Assembly (NCBI GenBank): GCA_963750715.1
Contig: CAVVRP010000008.1
Span: forward strand, 310,001 to 374,000
Source: JAGVSR01 sp963750715
GTDB lineage: Bacteria; Pseudomonadota; Alphaproteobacteria; Rhizobiales; Hyphomicrobiaceae
Direction of reading: 5' to 3'
Length of the DNA stretch: 64,000 nucleotides
Shown: positions 48,901 through 57,870 of the stretch, piece after piece
How the letters are laid out: the number at the start of each line of letters is the position of its first letter
Position numbering within the stretch: position 1 is the first letter of the stretch
Notes under the pieces: generated by a model
Told to the model about the DNA's origin: nothing
The model's database searches: none
Seen by the model: only the letters and a program-made list of their open reading frames with translations
Program-made: the position numbers and the translations under genes

Positions 48901-49680
48901 TCAGACGCGCCGCTCGACCATAAGCTTCTTGAGTTCCGCGATAGCCTTGGCGGGGCTGAGCCCCTTGGGGCAAGCTTTGGCACAATTCATGATCGCATGG
49001 CAGCGGTAAAGCCGGAAAGGGTCTTCGAGATTATCGAGCCGATCGCCGGTTGCCTCGTCGCGGCTGTCGATGACCCAGCGATAAGCCTGCAGCAGAATTG
49101 CCGGACCCAGATATCGATCGGAGTTCCACCAGTAGCTGGGGCAGGATGACGAGCAGCAGGCGCACAGGATGCATTCGTAAAGCCCGTCGAGTTTTTCGCG
49201 GTCGTCTCGGCTCTGCTTCCATTCCTGCGGCGGCGACGGCGTATCCGTCTTCAGCCACGGCTCGATCAAGCGGAGCTGCGCGTAGAAGTTGGTCATGTCC
49301 GGCACGAGGTCCTTGATGACCTGCATGTGCGGGAGAGGATAGACCTTCACCGGGCCCGAAACGGTGTCCATGCCCTTGAGACACGCAAGTGTATTTGTAC
49401 CGTCGATGTTCATCGAGCAGGACCCGCAAATGCCTTCGCGGCACGAGCGGCGGAAGGTCAAGGTGGGATCGATCTCGTTCTTGATCTTCAACAGGGCGTC
49501 GAGAACCATCGGCCCGCACTGGGCTTCGTTGATCCAATAGCTGTCGGTATGCGGGTTTTGCCCGTCATCCGGATTCCAGCGGTAGATCTGGAGCTCCCGC
49601 CACTTACCTTGCGAACCGGGTTGGTTCCAGGTCTTGCCCTTCTGGATCTTGGAGTTCTTCGGCAGGGTCAGCTGAACCAT
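48901..49680 (-). CDS. sdhB: Succinate dehydrogenase iron-sulfur subunit
   Basis: The 259-residue subunit carries three Fe-S clusters: SCREGICGSCSMNIDGTNTL AC-type 2Fe-2S ligands, then CILCACCSSSCPSYWW (4Fe-4S) and CHAIMNCAKACPKGLSPAKA (3Fe-4S), all cysteines intact. It passes electrons from SdhA to quinone. Unusually it is about 2 kb away from sdhCDA, with unrelated genes in between, so it needs its own promoter. Confidence 0.97.
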   Translation of the reverse strand: MVQLTLPKNSKIQKGKTWNQPGSQGKWRELQIYRWNPDDGQNPHTDSYWINEAQCGPMVLDALLKIKNEIDPTLTFRRSCREGICGSCSMNIDGTNTLACLKGMDTVSGPVKVYPLPHMQVIKDLVPDMTNFYAQLRLIEPWLKTDTPSPPQEWKQSRDDREKLDGLYECILCACCSSSCPSYWWNSDRYLGPAILLQAYRWVIDSRDEATGDRLDNLEDPFRLYRCHAIMNCAKACPKGLSPAKAIAELKKLMVERRV

Positions 49681-49837
49681 TAAGACACGCGCTCTTCAGT
49701 TGGAAGGATCATCGTTCCGGCGGCAAACGGAGGCGCACGCAACTTATTTAAATCACTCATGAAACGGGCACCACGTCCTGTCAACGTCCGGTGACGCCGA
49801 TTGGATGCGGTTCTTTGCCTTAGACAGTGAAAAAAGC

Positions 49838-50464
49838 CTATTCGACGCGGTGTTTCTTCATCTCCCGCACCAGGTTGGTCAGACGTTCGGCAATTTCGGC
49901 ACCGTTGTCGACGGAGATGCGCAGTGTGGCGCGGTTCTGGATCAGCTTGTTGAGCCGGTCCTGGCATTCGCCAAAGCCAAAGAACAGTTCGTCGGGCGCG
50001 CTGATCTCGCCATCCTCAACCGCGCACATCACGTCGAATGCGTTTTGCGACGCGAGTACCAGCATCGAGGCAACGTCGTTCATGAGTTGGTGGTAGAGAC
50101 GGCATGTCTCGCCGTCGATGCGGGGTCCATGAACCCCGAACTTGAGCGGCGACGACCCCTGCGGACCCTCGCCGGCGTAAAGCTTGGGATTGCGCTGAAA
50201 CCGGCGAAAGATCTCAGAAAGTCCAAGGCAGCACGTTTCCAGCTCTCGCAGTGCCGTTCCGGCCTTGCGTTTGGGCCGTGCCCGCTCCGTGGTTTTCTCC
50301 TGAGCCGCCCAGTTGATGGTTGCAATGGAGGAGATCGCCCCGAGTGCGGCGAGCGCCGGCAGCACGGCCGCGAACGGATCGGGCGCAATCCGGCTGTCGC
50401 CATCGGCGGAATCGGCGGGTTTGCGCGGGTCTTTCGCCAATGCTGTGTCCTTATGCTTCGTCAC
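49838..50464 (-). CDS. Hypothetical membrane-anchored protein downstream of an FkbM remnant
   Basis: The 208-residue protein starts at GTG 50464, which overlaps the TGA that would end the FkbM frame (GTGA), a usual sign of coupling. There is one membrane segment near residues 28-50 (VLPALAALGAISSIATINWA) and a helical remainder with two halves, HQLMNDVASMLVLASQNAFD and ECQDRLNKLIQNRATLRISV. The same frame is continuous with the FkbM tail upstream, which would make a false fusion of 294 residues. No family is recognised. Confidence 0.55.
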   Translation of the reverse strand: MTKHKDTALAKDPRKPADSADGDSRIAPDPFAAVLPALAALGAISSIATINWAAQEKTTERARPKRKAGTALRELETCCLGLSEIFRRFQRNPKLYAGEGPQGSSPLKFGVHGPRIDGETCRLYHQLMNDVASMLVLASQNAFDVMCAVEDGEISAPDELFFGFGECQDRLNKLIQNRATLRISVDNGAEIAERLTNLVREMKKHRVE

Positions 50465-51073
50465 GGTGCGGCCAGAACTAGCGCCACGTGGCTGCCATGT
50501 CGTCTGGTACCCCAAGCGGGCCATGACACCAAGACTGTCCTGCTGCCAGGCATGCCGCCACGCGGTTTGGACCAAGCGCGGCAGGAGCGATCGCGGACAG
50601 TCCGTCAGAAATGGAACGAGGACCCGATCCTCGTTGCCCTCGATGTCGATTTTCAAGGCGTGGATACCTGAAATGCCGCTCTGCTCGAGCAGAGCCCGAA
50701 GCGTCGTGAAGGCGACGGTCATGCTGTGCGACCCTGCACTTCCAGCAAGTGTCGCCTGAGCAAGCTGGCCGGGATCGAACTGCAGTTCGGCCGTCCCGTC
50801 GGCAGCGCCGATGGCCGTTCTGGCGACCAGCCCGTTCGAGTAGCCGGTGGCAATGATGTTGAAGCGCAGCCGGCAAGGTCAGGCCGAAATTGGCGCCGAT
50901 GTCGACGAAGGTACCACCCGGCAACAGGTGCGATAGGACGGGGCCAATTTGCTTTCGACCTTGCGGGCGCCTCCGAGCATGAGTTTGCGCTCCGAGGCGT
51001 CGCCCTGGAGGTAGCACGTCGTCGCGCGGATGCCGAGCACCTCGATGTAGACGTACAGTGAGGGCGCGTTCAC
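50461..51073 (-). pseudogene. FkbM-family methyltransferase with shifts and a missing centre
   Basis: Three frames in turn carry the start MNAPSLYVYIEVLGIRATTC to ESKLAP, then the SAM-binding motif LLPGGTFVDIGANFGLTL, then RFNIIATGYSNGLVARTAIG, TLRALLEQSGISGIHALKID and DIEGNEDRVL. The stretch that should lie between GLTL and RFNII (about 30 residues with the acidic SAM-ribose ligand, usually in an EPN-like motif) is absent. The final shift leads to a TGA overlapping the next GTG. FkbM enzymes O-methylate sugars or natural products; this copy looks inactive. Confidence 0.65.
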
Positions 51074-51255
51074 GCATTTTCGGTTTTTGCGCTCCCCAGG
51101 GAGCCACCGAGATCGACCCCACTGGAATGTTCACTTGAAAAACCTGTCAAGACGCGGGCTTCGGGATGCGGTAGCACATACCAGCGGTTTTGGGCCGTGA
51201 GGCTCCAGATACCCATGCCCGCCGAATCGGCATGTCAGCTGCGTAAGGAGATACT

Positions 51256-51612
51256 ATGGCCACCGCAACGATCGTCAGACTTCTCGAGCAGGACCCAGCC
51301 CCCATCACCGGGTTGCTGCCGGGCTGGAAAATTGTATCGGGCTCGCCATCCATGACGACATGGGTCAAGCATACGACAGCCGATGGCACAATGATTTCAG
51401 GCGTTTGGGCCGCGACTCCGGGCACCTTCCACGCCACCTATTCGAACTTCGAGTTCGTCCATTTGCTGGAAGGTGAAATCGCGATCACGCCTGAGGACGG
51501 CGACACGGTTGTAGTCAAGGCGGGCGATGCGTTCGTGGTCGAGCCCACCTTCAAGGGTACCTGGGACATCAGGAAGCCGGTACGCAAGCACTTCACCGCG
51601 CGCATCAAGTAA
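51256..51612 (+). CDS. Cupin domain protein (Cupin_3/DUF861 type)
   Basis: The 118-residue single-cupin protein has the two motifs of the family: SGVWAATPGTFHATYSNFEF with the FEFVHLLEGEIAITPEDG element, and GDAFVVEPTFKGTWDIRKPV. The first metal-ligand positions are only partly present, as usual in DUF861 proteins. Similar proteins may be sugar-phosphate epimerases or ureidoglycolate-type enzymes, but no substrate can be given. It lies on the opposite strand between sdhA and sdhB. Confidence 0.8.
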   Translation: MATATIVRLLEQDPAPITGLLPGWKIVSGSPSMTTWVKHTTADGTMISGVWAATPGTFHATYSNFEFVHLLEGEIAITPEDGDTVVVKAGDAFVVEPTFKGTWDIRKPVRKHFTARIK

Positions 51613-51650
51613 GCAGCCGGTCAACGGCCGGGGCGAGGTCCAAGGCGCGT

Positions 51651-53504
51651 TCAGTACACGCGGGCCTTGGGCTCGATGTATTTGATTTCGTTGGTGAGCG
51701 TGCGGGCATGGACGGGCCGGGTGTCGAGCGTCACGGTCTGCCGGGCGTAGTCGGCAAACGCCAGCGTGTGCTTCATCCAGTTGACATCGTCGCGCATGGG
51801 GAAATCCTCACGCGCATGCGCGCCGCGGCTTTCCCTGCGGTTCTCCGCGCCGACCACTGTGGTCGCCGCCTGCGAGATCAGGTTGTCGTACTCCAGCGTT
51901 TCGATGAGGTCTGAATTCCAGACAAGGGACCTGTCGGTGACGCGGATATCCGCCGTATCTTTCCAAATCGCGAGGATTTTCTCCATGCCCTCCTTGAGGA
52001 CGTCGCCATCGCGGAAGACGGCGCAGTTTGTCTGCATGACCCTCTGCATGCGAAGCCGAAGCGCGGATGTTGGCGTCGATCCCTTTGCATGACGATAGCG
52101 ATCGAGGCGATCGAGCGCTCTCTCGCTGGCGTCCCTTGGCAAGTCGGGCTGGCTGGCGCGCGGTTCCACCGTATCGCCGCAACGCAGCGCTGCAGCTCGT
52201 CCGAACACGACGAGATCGATGAGCGAGTTCGAGCCGAGACGATTGGCGCCGTGCACAGAAACGCACGCCGCTTCTCCGATCGCCATCAGGCCCTGGACCA
52301 CATGGTTGGGATTGCCGTCCTTCAGGGTCAGGACTTCGCCGTGATAGTTGGTCGGTATGCCGCCCATGTTGTAGTGGACTGTGGGTATGACCGGGATCGG
52401 CTGGCGGCGCAGGTCGACTCCGGCGAAAACCTTTGCGTTTTCGGTAATGCCCGGCAGCCGCTCGGCAAGGATGTTCGGATCGAGATGATCGAGATGGAGA
52501 TAGATGTGGTCGCCATCCGCGCCGACGCCGCGGCCTTCACGGATCTCTATCGTCATCGAGCGAGATACGACGTCTCGTGACGCAAGATCCTTGGCATGGG
52601 GCGCATACCGCTCCATGAACCTCTCGCCCTTCGAGTTCGTCAGATAGCCGCCTTCTCCGCGTGCACCTTCGGTTATCAAAACGCCCGCGCCGTAGATGCC
52701 GGTCGGATGGAACTGAACGAATTCCATATCCTGTAACGGCAGACCCGCCCTCAGCACCATAGCGTTGCCGTCACCCGTGCAGGTGTGGGCCGACGTCGCC
52801 GAGAAGTAAGCGCGGCCATAGCCGCCGGTCGCCAGAATGGTCCGCTTGGCGCGGAAACGGTGTATCGAGCCGTCCTCGATACGCATGGCGATGACGCCGC
52901 GGCACGCACCTTCCTGATCCATGATGAGATCGAGGGCGAAGTACTCGATGAAGAACTCGGCCGAGTGCCGCAGGCTTTGTCCGTAGAGTGTGTGCAGCAT
53001 GGCGTGACCGGTTCGGTCGGCCGCCGCGCAGGTGCGTTGGGCGGGCGGGCCCTCTCCGAATTCCGTCGTCATTCCGCCGAATGGGCGCTGATAGATGCGG
53101 CCATTCTCCGTGCGGCTGAAAGGAACGCCATAGTGTTCGAGTTCGTAGACGGCATCCGGCGCATTGCGGCACAGATACTCGATCGCGTCCTGATCGCCGA
53201 GCCAATCGGCGCCCTTGACGGTGTCATACATGTGCCAGCGCCAATTGTCGGGGCCCATGTTGCCGAGTGAGGCTGCCACGCCACCTTGCGCCGCGACGGT
53301 GTGCGAACGCGTCGGAAATACTTTGGTAATGCAGGCGGTCTTGAGTCCCGCTTCGGCCGAGCCCAGCGTTGCTCTTAGCCCGGCGCCGCCGGCTCCCACG
53401 ACGACCACGTCGTAGGTGTGATCGAAGACCGGATATGCGCGTCCTGCCACTGATGGCGCCGGACCGCTGCTGCCGTTGCTGGAGCCGCTTGCCTTGCCCG
53501 CCAT
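51651..53504 (-). CDS. sdhA: Succinate dehydrogenase flavoprotein subunit
   Basis: The 617-residue catalytic subunit has the FAD-binding start DVVVVGAGGAGLRATLGSAE, the flavinylation histidine in TRSHTVAAQGGVAASLGNMG, EFVQFHPTGIYGAGVLITEG, and HGANRLGSNSLIDLVVFGRA. The N-terminal Ser/Gly extension of about 28 residues is longer than average. It follows sdhD with a 3-base gap in the operon sdhC-sdhD-sdhA. Confidence 0.98.
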   Translation of the reverse strand: MAGKASGSSNGSSGPAPSVAGRAYPVFDHTYDVVVVGAGGAGLRATLGSAEAGLKTACITKVFPTRSHTVAAQGGVAASLGNMGPDNWRWHMYDTVKGADWLGDQDAIEYLCRNAPDAVYELEHYGVPFSRTENGRIYQRPFGGMTTEFGEGPPAQRTCAAADRTGHAMLHTLYGQSLRHSAEFFIEYFALDLIMDQEGACRGVIAMRIEDGSIHRFRAKRTILATGGYGRAYFSATSAHTCTGDGNAMVLRAGLPLQDMEFVQFHPTGIYGAGVLITEGARGEGGYLTNSKGERFMERYAPHAKDLASRDVVSRSMTIEIREGRGVGADGDHIYLHLDHLDPNILAERLPGITENAKVFAGVDLRRQPIPVIPTVHYNMGGIPTNYHGEVLTLKDGNPNHVVQGLMAIGEAACVSVHGANRLGSNSLIDLVVFGRAAALRCGDTVEPRASQPDLPRDASERALDRLDRYRHAKGSTPTSALRLRMQRVMQTNCAVFRDGDVLKEGMEKILAIWKDTADIRVTDRSLVWNSDLIETLEYDNLISQAATTVVGAENRRESRGAHAREDFPMRDDVNWMKHTLAFADYARQTVTLDTRPVHARTLTNEIKYIEPKARVY

Positions 53505-53507
53505 GGA

Positions 53508-53891
53508 TCAAGCGCCTCCAAAACTGAGCTTCATGACGGCGAGTGCGCATGCAGCGCCAATGAGGATTGCGAAGAACGTATTCAGGACAAGCAGAGCGAT
53601 CTTCGCGGCCTCGCCGTGCACGTAGTCCTCGATGATTGTCTGCATGCCGAGCCGCATGTGGATGGTGCCGCTCAGAATCAGAAGCAGGAGCGGCAGGGCG
53701 ATCAGCGGATTGCCGAGCCATGCCTTCACGGTTGCATGATCAGCCCCGGCCAGCCGGACTACCAGCCAGACCAGAAACACCGAGAGAACGAGGTTCGAAA
53801 GCCCCGTAACGCGCTGCTTAAAGAAATGATCGGTCCCTGCCTTGGCCGAGCCCAACCGGCGAACATTCTTGAGCGGGCTACGCATGGTCAT
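53508..53891 (-). CDS. sdhD: Succinate dehydrogenase membrane anchor subunit
   Basis: The 127-residue protein has three membrane segments (LVLSVFLVWLVVRLAGADHA, IALPLLLLILSGTIHMRLGM, IALLVLNTFFAILIGAACAL). The haem/quinone segment SGTIHMRLGMQTIIEDYVH matches SdhD proteins. ATG 53891 follows a GGGGAGG site at the end of sdhC; a TTG one codon earlier is possible. The operon order C-D-A is standard. Confidence 0.94.
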   Translation of the reverse strand: MTMRSPLKNVRRLGSAKAGTDHFFKQRVTGLSNLVLSVFLVWLVVRLAGADHATVKAWLGNPLIALPLLLLILSGTIHMRLGMQTIIEDYVHGEAAKIALLVLNTFFAILIGAACALAVMKLSFGGA

Positions 53892-53894
53892 CAA

Positions 53895-54308
53895 TCAGCC
53901 TCCCCTGCCGAGCGCGGCAGCCCACACTGCGATCGTCAGCAATACCGAAACGATCACTGTCCCCCACGACAGTTTGTCGATTGTGGCAAGATCGTAGCCG
54001 CGACCGCTGTCCCAGATGAAGTGACGTAGGCCGCCGGCCGCATGATGGATGAGAGCCCAGGTGTATCCGAACAGCACAACCTTCCCGGCCAGGGTCCCGA
54101 ACACCCCGCTGACATAGGCGAAGTATTCAGGTCCCACCGCAGCAGCCGTCAGCCACCAGGCCAGCAGGATCGTGCCGAAGTAGAGCGCGGCGCCTGTCAT
54201 CCGGTGCAGGATCGACATCACCATATTCACGAGGGGAGAATAGACCTGAAGGTGGGGCGACAACGGCCGCTCAACACCTGTGTTAAGGCCCGGCCTGGGC
54301 TCAACCAT
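53895..54308 (-). CDS. sdhC: Succinate dehydrogenase cytochrome b556 subunit
   Basis: The protein of about 137 residues has three membrane segments. Family marks are RPLSPHLQVYSPLVNMVMSI, LHRMTGAALYFG and HHAAGGLRHFIWDSGRGYDL, the last with the haem-ligand histidine. ATG 54308 has a GAGGG site; TTG 54344 would lengthen it by 12 residues. It is the first gene of the sdhCDA unit. Confidence 0.95.
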   Translation of the reverse strand: MVEPRPGLNTGVERPLSPHLQVYSPLVNMVMSILHRMTGAALYFGTILLAWWLTAAAVGPEYFAYVSGVFGTLAGKVVLFGYTWALIHHAAGGLRHFIWDSGRGYDLATIDKLSWGTVIVSVLLTIAVWAAALGRGG

Positions 54309-54452
54309 GCATCTGCCCTCGCAGTTGACGTCGTTGGCGGACAACGTTTCGACGTTGAATTGAAACGCCTTTTACACAGACGATCGCGTAGTCGCAATTC
54401 CACACTTGGTCGCGATGGGCGACATAGCAACCGCGCTGGATGGCCGACCGGG

Positions 54453-55397
54453 TCAGTTAAGGGTGGAAATCATGGCGCGGGCCAAGCCCTGGCCGCTCTC
54501 GAAGGCGAGCTCCGCCAGTCGCCCCAGACGCCAGTCTCCGGCCGCGCCGACCATCTGCACAGTCGCAAACAGGGAGGCCCATGCTGCCAGAGGTGCGCTG
54601 TCACGCGGATCGGTCTGACCGGGGGCAGGTTCAGCAGGTGGCACGTCTCGTTTCAGATCTCTTCTGCGACGAGATCGGGCTCCAGGTCTTCCGTTGTGCG
54701 GGTCCAGGTTGGAGACGCAGGGATGACGACGGTCTCGCCACGGTCCAGGCGCCCCGGCCTGCTGTTGTTCCGGGCCAGCCAACAGGTGACTTCGTTCATG
54801 TCCGAGAAAACATCCGGTTCGGGCAGATGCTTCGAAGCTGAACCATGATCGACCAGCACGGGGCCATGCGCACGCGCGAGATCGCGTCTGTGAATTCTGG
54901 AATGCGACCCAGCAGCAACCGGGCAATCGGTGCCGGCACGGCGACCGCAATGGCCGCGAAGGGCCCGACTTGCGTCTCATCCGAAAACCAGATGTATCAG
55001 CCCGTGTCACGACCCTCGAAGGTGTAGACTTTCTGACCGGTGTGGATCCAGAGATCCCCGTTCAGCGGCCGCAGGAACGACGACATGCCCGGCATCCCGA
55101 CATACCAGGGATGCAACTGCCCACCACAGTCGGCACCGTTTAGGGTTGTGCGTGGATTCCAGCGCTGGGCGTAGCCGAGGCGACCACTTCGTCGATGTAG
55201 TTTCTGACCCTTGCGTCTGTCCCGAAACATACTGTGCGCCGTAATCGAAGGTATCCATGCCAAGCCGCATGGTACCCATTCGGCCACCGATGATGCGGTC
55301 CTGCTCGAAGACGTCGACGAAACATTCAGCTTGGCGAAGCGCGCGCGAGACCAGCCAGGCCGGCCCCAATCACGGGCGACTTTGCGCGCCAAGACAT
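54453..55397 (-). pseudogene. Renalase-like NAD/FAD-dependent oxidoreductase (COG3380 type), multiply shifted
   Basis: The Rossmann start VIGAGLAGLARA (from ATG 55397) shifts to LRQAECFVDVFEQDRIIGGR and FDYGAQYVSGQT. Later pieces in other frames follow the family: IARLLLGRIPEF, SRVRMAPCW, WLARNNSRPGRLDRGETVVI, SPTWTRTTEDLEPDLVAEEI, and the final GAAGDWRLGRLAELAFESGQ to the stop at 54453. At least five breaks are needed, and not all have the same sign, so this looks like a true pseudogene, or a very poor stretch of sequence. It is upstream of sdhC and probably of no effect on it. Confidence 0.65.
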
Positions 55398-55638
55398 CTA
55401 CTCCAGCCGTCTGGGGATTGCGACGTTTACAGCCTAATCGATAGGGACGAGTACTAAAGTGCGTACAAGACCAAAAGAGTTGCGTCGAGTTCCATCAATC
55501 CATTTGGCGGGCGCGGTGTACAAGATGAATCGGATTATCAGCAACACGGACGATCGCGTGTCCCCACAACTTTGAACGCGGCGCTCATTCGAGGAGCGCG
55601 CACAACTACAGAACTGCTGTTTGCCGGATGGTGCGCGA

Positions 55639-56709
55639 CTAACGCGGAAGCACGACCCACATGTCGAAGTCGAGGATGACGCCGTCGGCGTAGTCCGCGC
55701 TATTGGGTTTCTTCAGCGGGAACGTGCTGCAGTCCTGGTTCTTCACGGCGACCATGCGGACACGAAGAGCGCCGATGTCCGTTCTGCCGGGTATCTCCGC
55801 CTTTTCGAGTATCTCGGACCACGCATACACGGTGTCGCCGGCGAACAACGGCGCAACATGGCGGCCGCCATTGATGGCTGCCAGATGGAACGCGTTGTTC
55901 AGGCCGTTGAATGAGAGCGCCCGCGCCAGCGAGATGACGACGCCTCCATAGACAATGCGCTTGCCGAACCGGCCCTTCGCCTCGGTGTGCCGATTGAAGT
56001 GCACTTTCGCCGTGTTCTGGTAGAGTCGCGTCGCCATCTGATGTTCTGCTTCTTCGAGCGTCATGCCATCGACGTGGTCGATGCGCTCACCGACTTCATA
56101 ATCGGCCCACCGGTAGGGCGACCCCGACAGCTCGTAGTCGTAGGCAGCGGCATCGAGTGGCGGCACCGCGACGCCGAGCTCCGAAGGATCGATGCGGTCG
56201 GCAAGCTTCGGCACCACCGGATCGGCGACCTTCGCAGCCTTGTCGCGTTTGCGCACCATAACCCAACGCGTGTACTCCAGCACGACCACGCCCTGCTGGT
56301 TGCGACCCGTGGAGCGAACGTAGACGGTGCCGGTGTCGCGATTGGAATTCTCCTTGAGACCGATGACCTCCGACACCGTGGACAGCGTGTCGCCGGGATA
56401 GACCGCCTTCAGGAATCGCCCGCTGGCATAACCCAGATTGGCGATGGCATTGAGCGAGATGTCGGGCACGGTCTTTCCGAACACGACGTGGAACATCAGC
56501 AGGTCGTCGATTGGAGCGCGCGGATACCCAATGGCGCGCGCGAAAGCATCGGAGGACTGCACGGCGAAGCGGGGACCATAAAGGCTCATGTAGAGGGCGG
56601 CGTCACCGTCCGTGATCGTCCGCGGCGTGGCATGCTTGAGGATCTGGCCGAAGCGGTAATCCTCGAAGAAGTTGCCCGGGTTCGTTTTGGTCTTGGTCAT
56701 CGCTGCCAT
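55639..56709 (-). CDS. Mesaconyl-CoA hydratase (MaoC family, ethylmalonyl-CoA pathway)
   Basis: The 356-residue protein has two hot-dog (MaoC) domains. NPGNFFEDYRFGQILKHATP, LYMSLYGPRFAVQSSDAFAR, GYPRAPIDDLLMFHVVFGKT and RFGKRIVYGGVVISLARALS match mesaconyl-CoA (2-methylfumaryl-CoA) hydratases. These interconvert mesaconyl-CoA and beta-methylmalyl-CoA during C2 assimilation. The start is ATG 56709 (or 56700). The CitE/Mcl2-like gene beside it supports the pathway call; the other pathway genes are outside the window. Confidence 0.85.
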   Translation of the reverse strand: MAAMTKTKTNPGNFFEDYRFGQILKHATPRTITDGDAALYMSLYGPRFAVQSSDAFARAIGYPRAPIDDLLMFHVVFGKTVPDISLNAIANLGYASGRFLKAVYPGDTLSTVSEVIGLKENSNRDTGTVYVRSTGRNQQGVVVLEYTRWVMVRKRDKAAKVADPVVPKLADRIDPSELGVAVPPLDAAAYDYELSGSPYRWADYEVGERIDHVDGMTLEEAEHQMATRLYQNTAKVHFNRHTEAKGRFGKRIVYGGVVISLARALSFNGLNNAFHLAAINGGRHVAPLFAGDTVYAWSEILEKAEIPGRTDIGALRVRMVAVKNQDCSTFPLKKPNSADYADGVILDFDMWVVLPR

Positions 56710-56830
56710 CGAACTCTCAATTTGCCGCATGCGCATTATCGCGGCGTGCCGATTAGTCGGAATTCGCTCGGATGTCGATATCACAGCTTCGTCCTTCGGG
56801 GTCCGACCGTCACCTGGCGGCAGTCCATCA

Positions 56831-57718
56831 CTAGAACCACTCCTCGATTTCCGTCACGGCATTGGCAATCGCGACCGTCCGCCGCGCCATGACCAGATGC
56901 AGCCGTTCCACCATCTTGTCGTCGACCGTGATGACGCCTTTGTTTTCGTTCGCCGGCCTCTGGAACGCTTCGATGATCTTGCGGGACCATGCCACTTCCT
57001 CGGCGGAAGGAGAGAAAATCTCGTTGCAGGGCGTCACCTGCGACGGATGGATCAGCGTCTTGCCGTCCATGCCCAGCGTGCGGCCATGCTCGCATTCGGT
57101 CCGGAACCCGGCCTCGTCCTTGAAGTCATTGTAGACGCCGTCGATGATATCGAGGCCGTAGGCGCGGGCGGCCACCAGCGTCATGGCCAGCCACGGCACA
57201 ACGGCAAAGCGGTTGTCGATGGCGCGGGCGCGGGACTCCTTCAGCAGATCGTTGGTGCCCATGACGAGGCACACAAGCCGATTCTCGGGGTCCGCCGCCA
57301 CGGCGGCAATCTCCCGCGCGTTAAGGATGGCCTGCGGCGTCTCCATCATGGCCCAGAGCTTAGTCCTCTCGGGTGCATGCACCGACTTCAGGATCTTCGC
57401 GGCGCTGATGATGTCGCCGGGATGAGCCACTTTCGGCACCAGGATAGCATCGGGCGCGGCGGCGGCGGCGGCGAGGATATCCGCCGTGCCCCAGGCGGTT
57501 TCGAGAGCGTTGGGCCGAATGACCAGTTCACGGCGGCCATATCCACCATCCTTGACCGCATGGCAAACCTGCTCGCGTGCAGCGGGCTTGGCATCTGGCG
57601 CGACAGAATCTTCCAGATCGAGGATGACGGCATCGGCAAGAATGTTCTTGGCTTTCTCAAGCGCCCGGGCATTGGCCCCGGGCATGTACAAAACACTTCG
57701 GCGCGGTCTCACTTGCAT
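56831..57718 (-). CDS. CoA-ester lyase/thioesterase of the CitE/Mcl2 group
   Basis: The 295-residue TIM-barrel enzyme has RRSVLYMPGANARALEKAKN, DAVILDLEDSVAPDAKPAAR, LWAMMETPQAILNAREIAAV, LVMGTNDLLKESRAR, DGVYNDFKDEAGFRTECEHG and MDGKTLIHPSQ. These track the (3S)-malyl-CoA thioesterase (Mcl2) subgroup more closely than the true malyl-CoA lyases, so in the ethylmalonyl-CoA cycle it would release malate; lyase activity is the alternative. ATG 57718 was preferred to an upstream in-frame start. It lies upstream of the mesaconyl-CoA hydratase gene. Confidence 0.85.
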   Translation of the reverse strand: MQVRPRRSVLYMPGANARALEKAKNILADAVILDLEDSVAPDAKPAAREQVCHAVKDGGYGRRELVIRPNALETAWGTADILAAAAAAPDAILVPKVAHPGDIISAAKILKSVHAPERTKLWAMMETPQAILNAREIAAVAADPENRLVCLVMGTNDLLKESRARAIDNRFAVVPWLAMTLVAARAYGLDIIDGVYNDFKDEAGFRTECEHGRTLGMDGKTLIHPSQVTPCNEIFSPSAEEVAWSRKIIEAFQRPANENKGVITVDDKMVERLHLVMARRTVAIANAVTEIEEWF

Positions 57719-57870
57719 GGCTTGGACCCCGGAATCTTTGCTGCGCCGCAATATCTATTCTGAGTAACGGCGGCAATAAACCCCTCTTTCGAAGGACGCG
57801 GGTTTTGTTCAAGGTTTCCTGCGCACGGCGTATTCTGACATGGGCCAGCCGGCGGCCTGGAGCAGCAAGA

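Noticed and set aside
49805..50671. 288-codon open frame on the plus strand
   Set aside because: It is antisense to the membrane-anchored protein and FkbM remnant; codon use supports the minus strand.
49838..50722. Single 294-residue FkbM fusion protein
   Set aside because: The frame is continuous, but the GTGA overlap at 50,461-50,464 and the change of protein character show two genes; the fusion comes from a frame break at the FkbM end.
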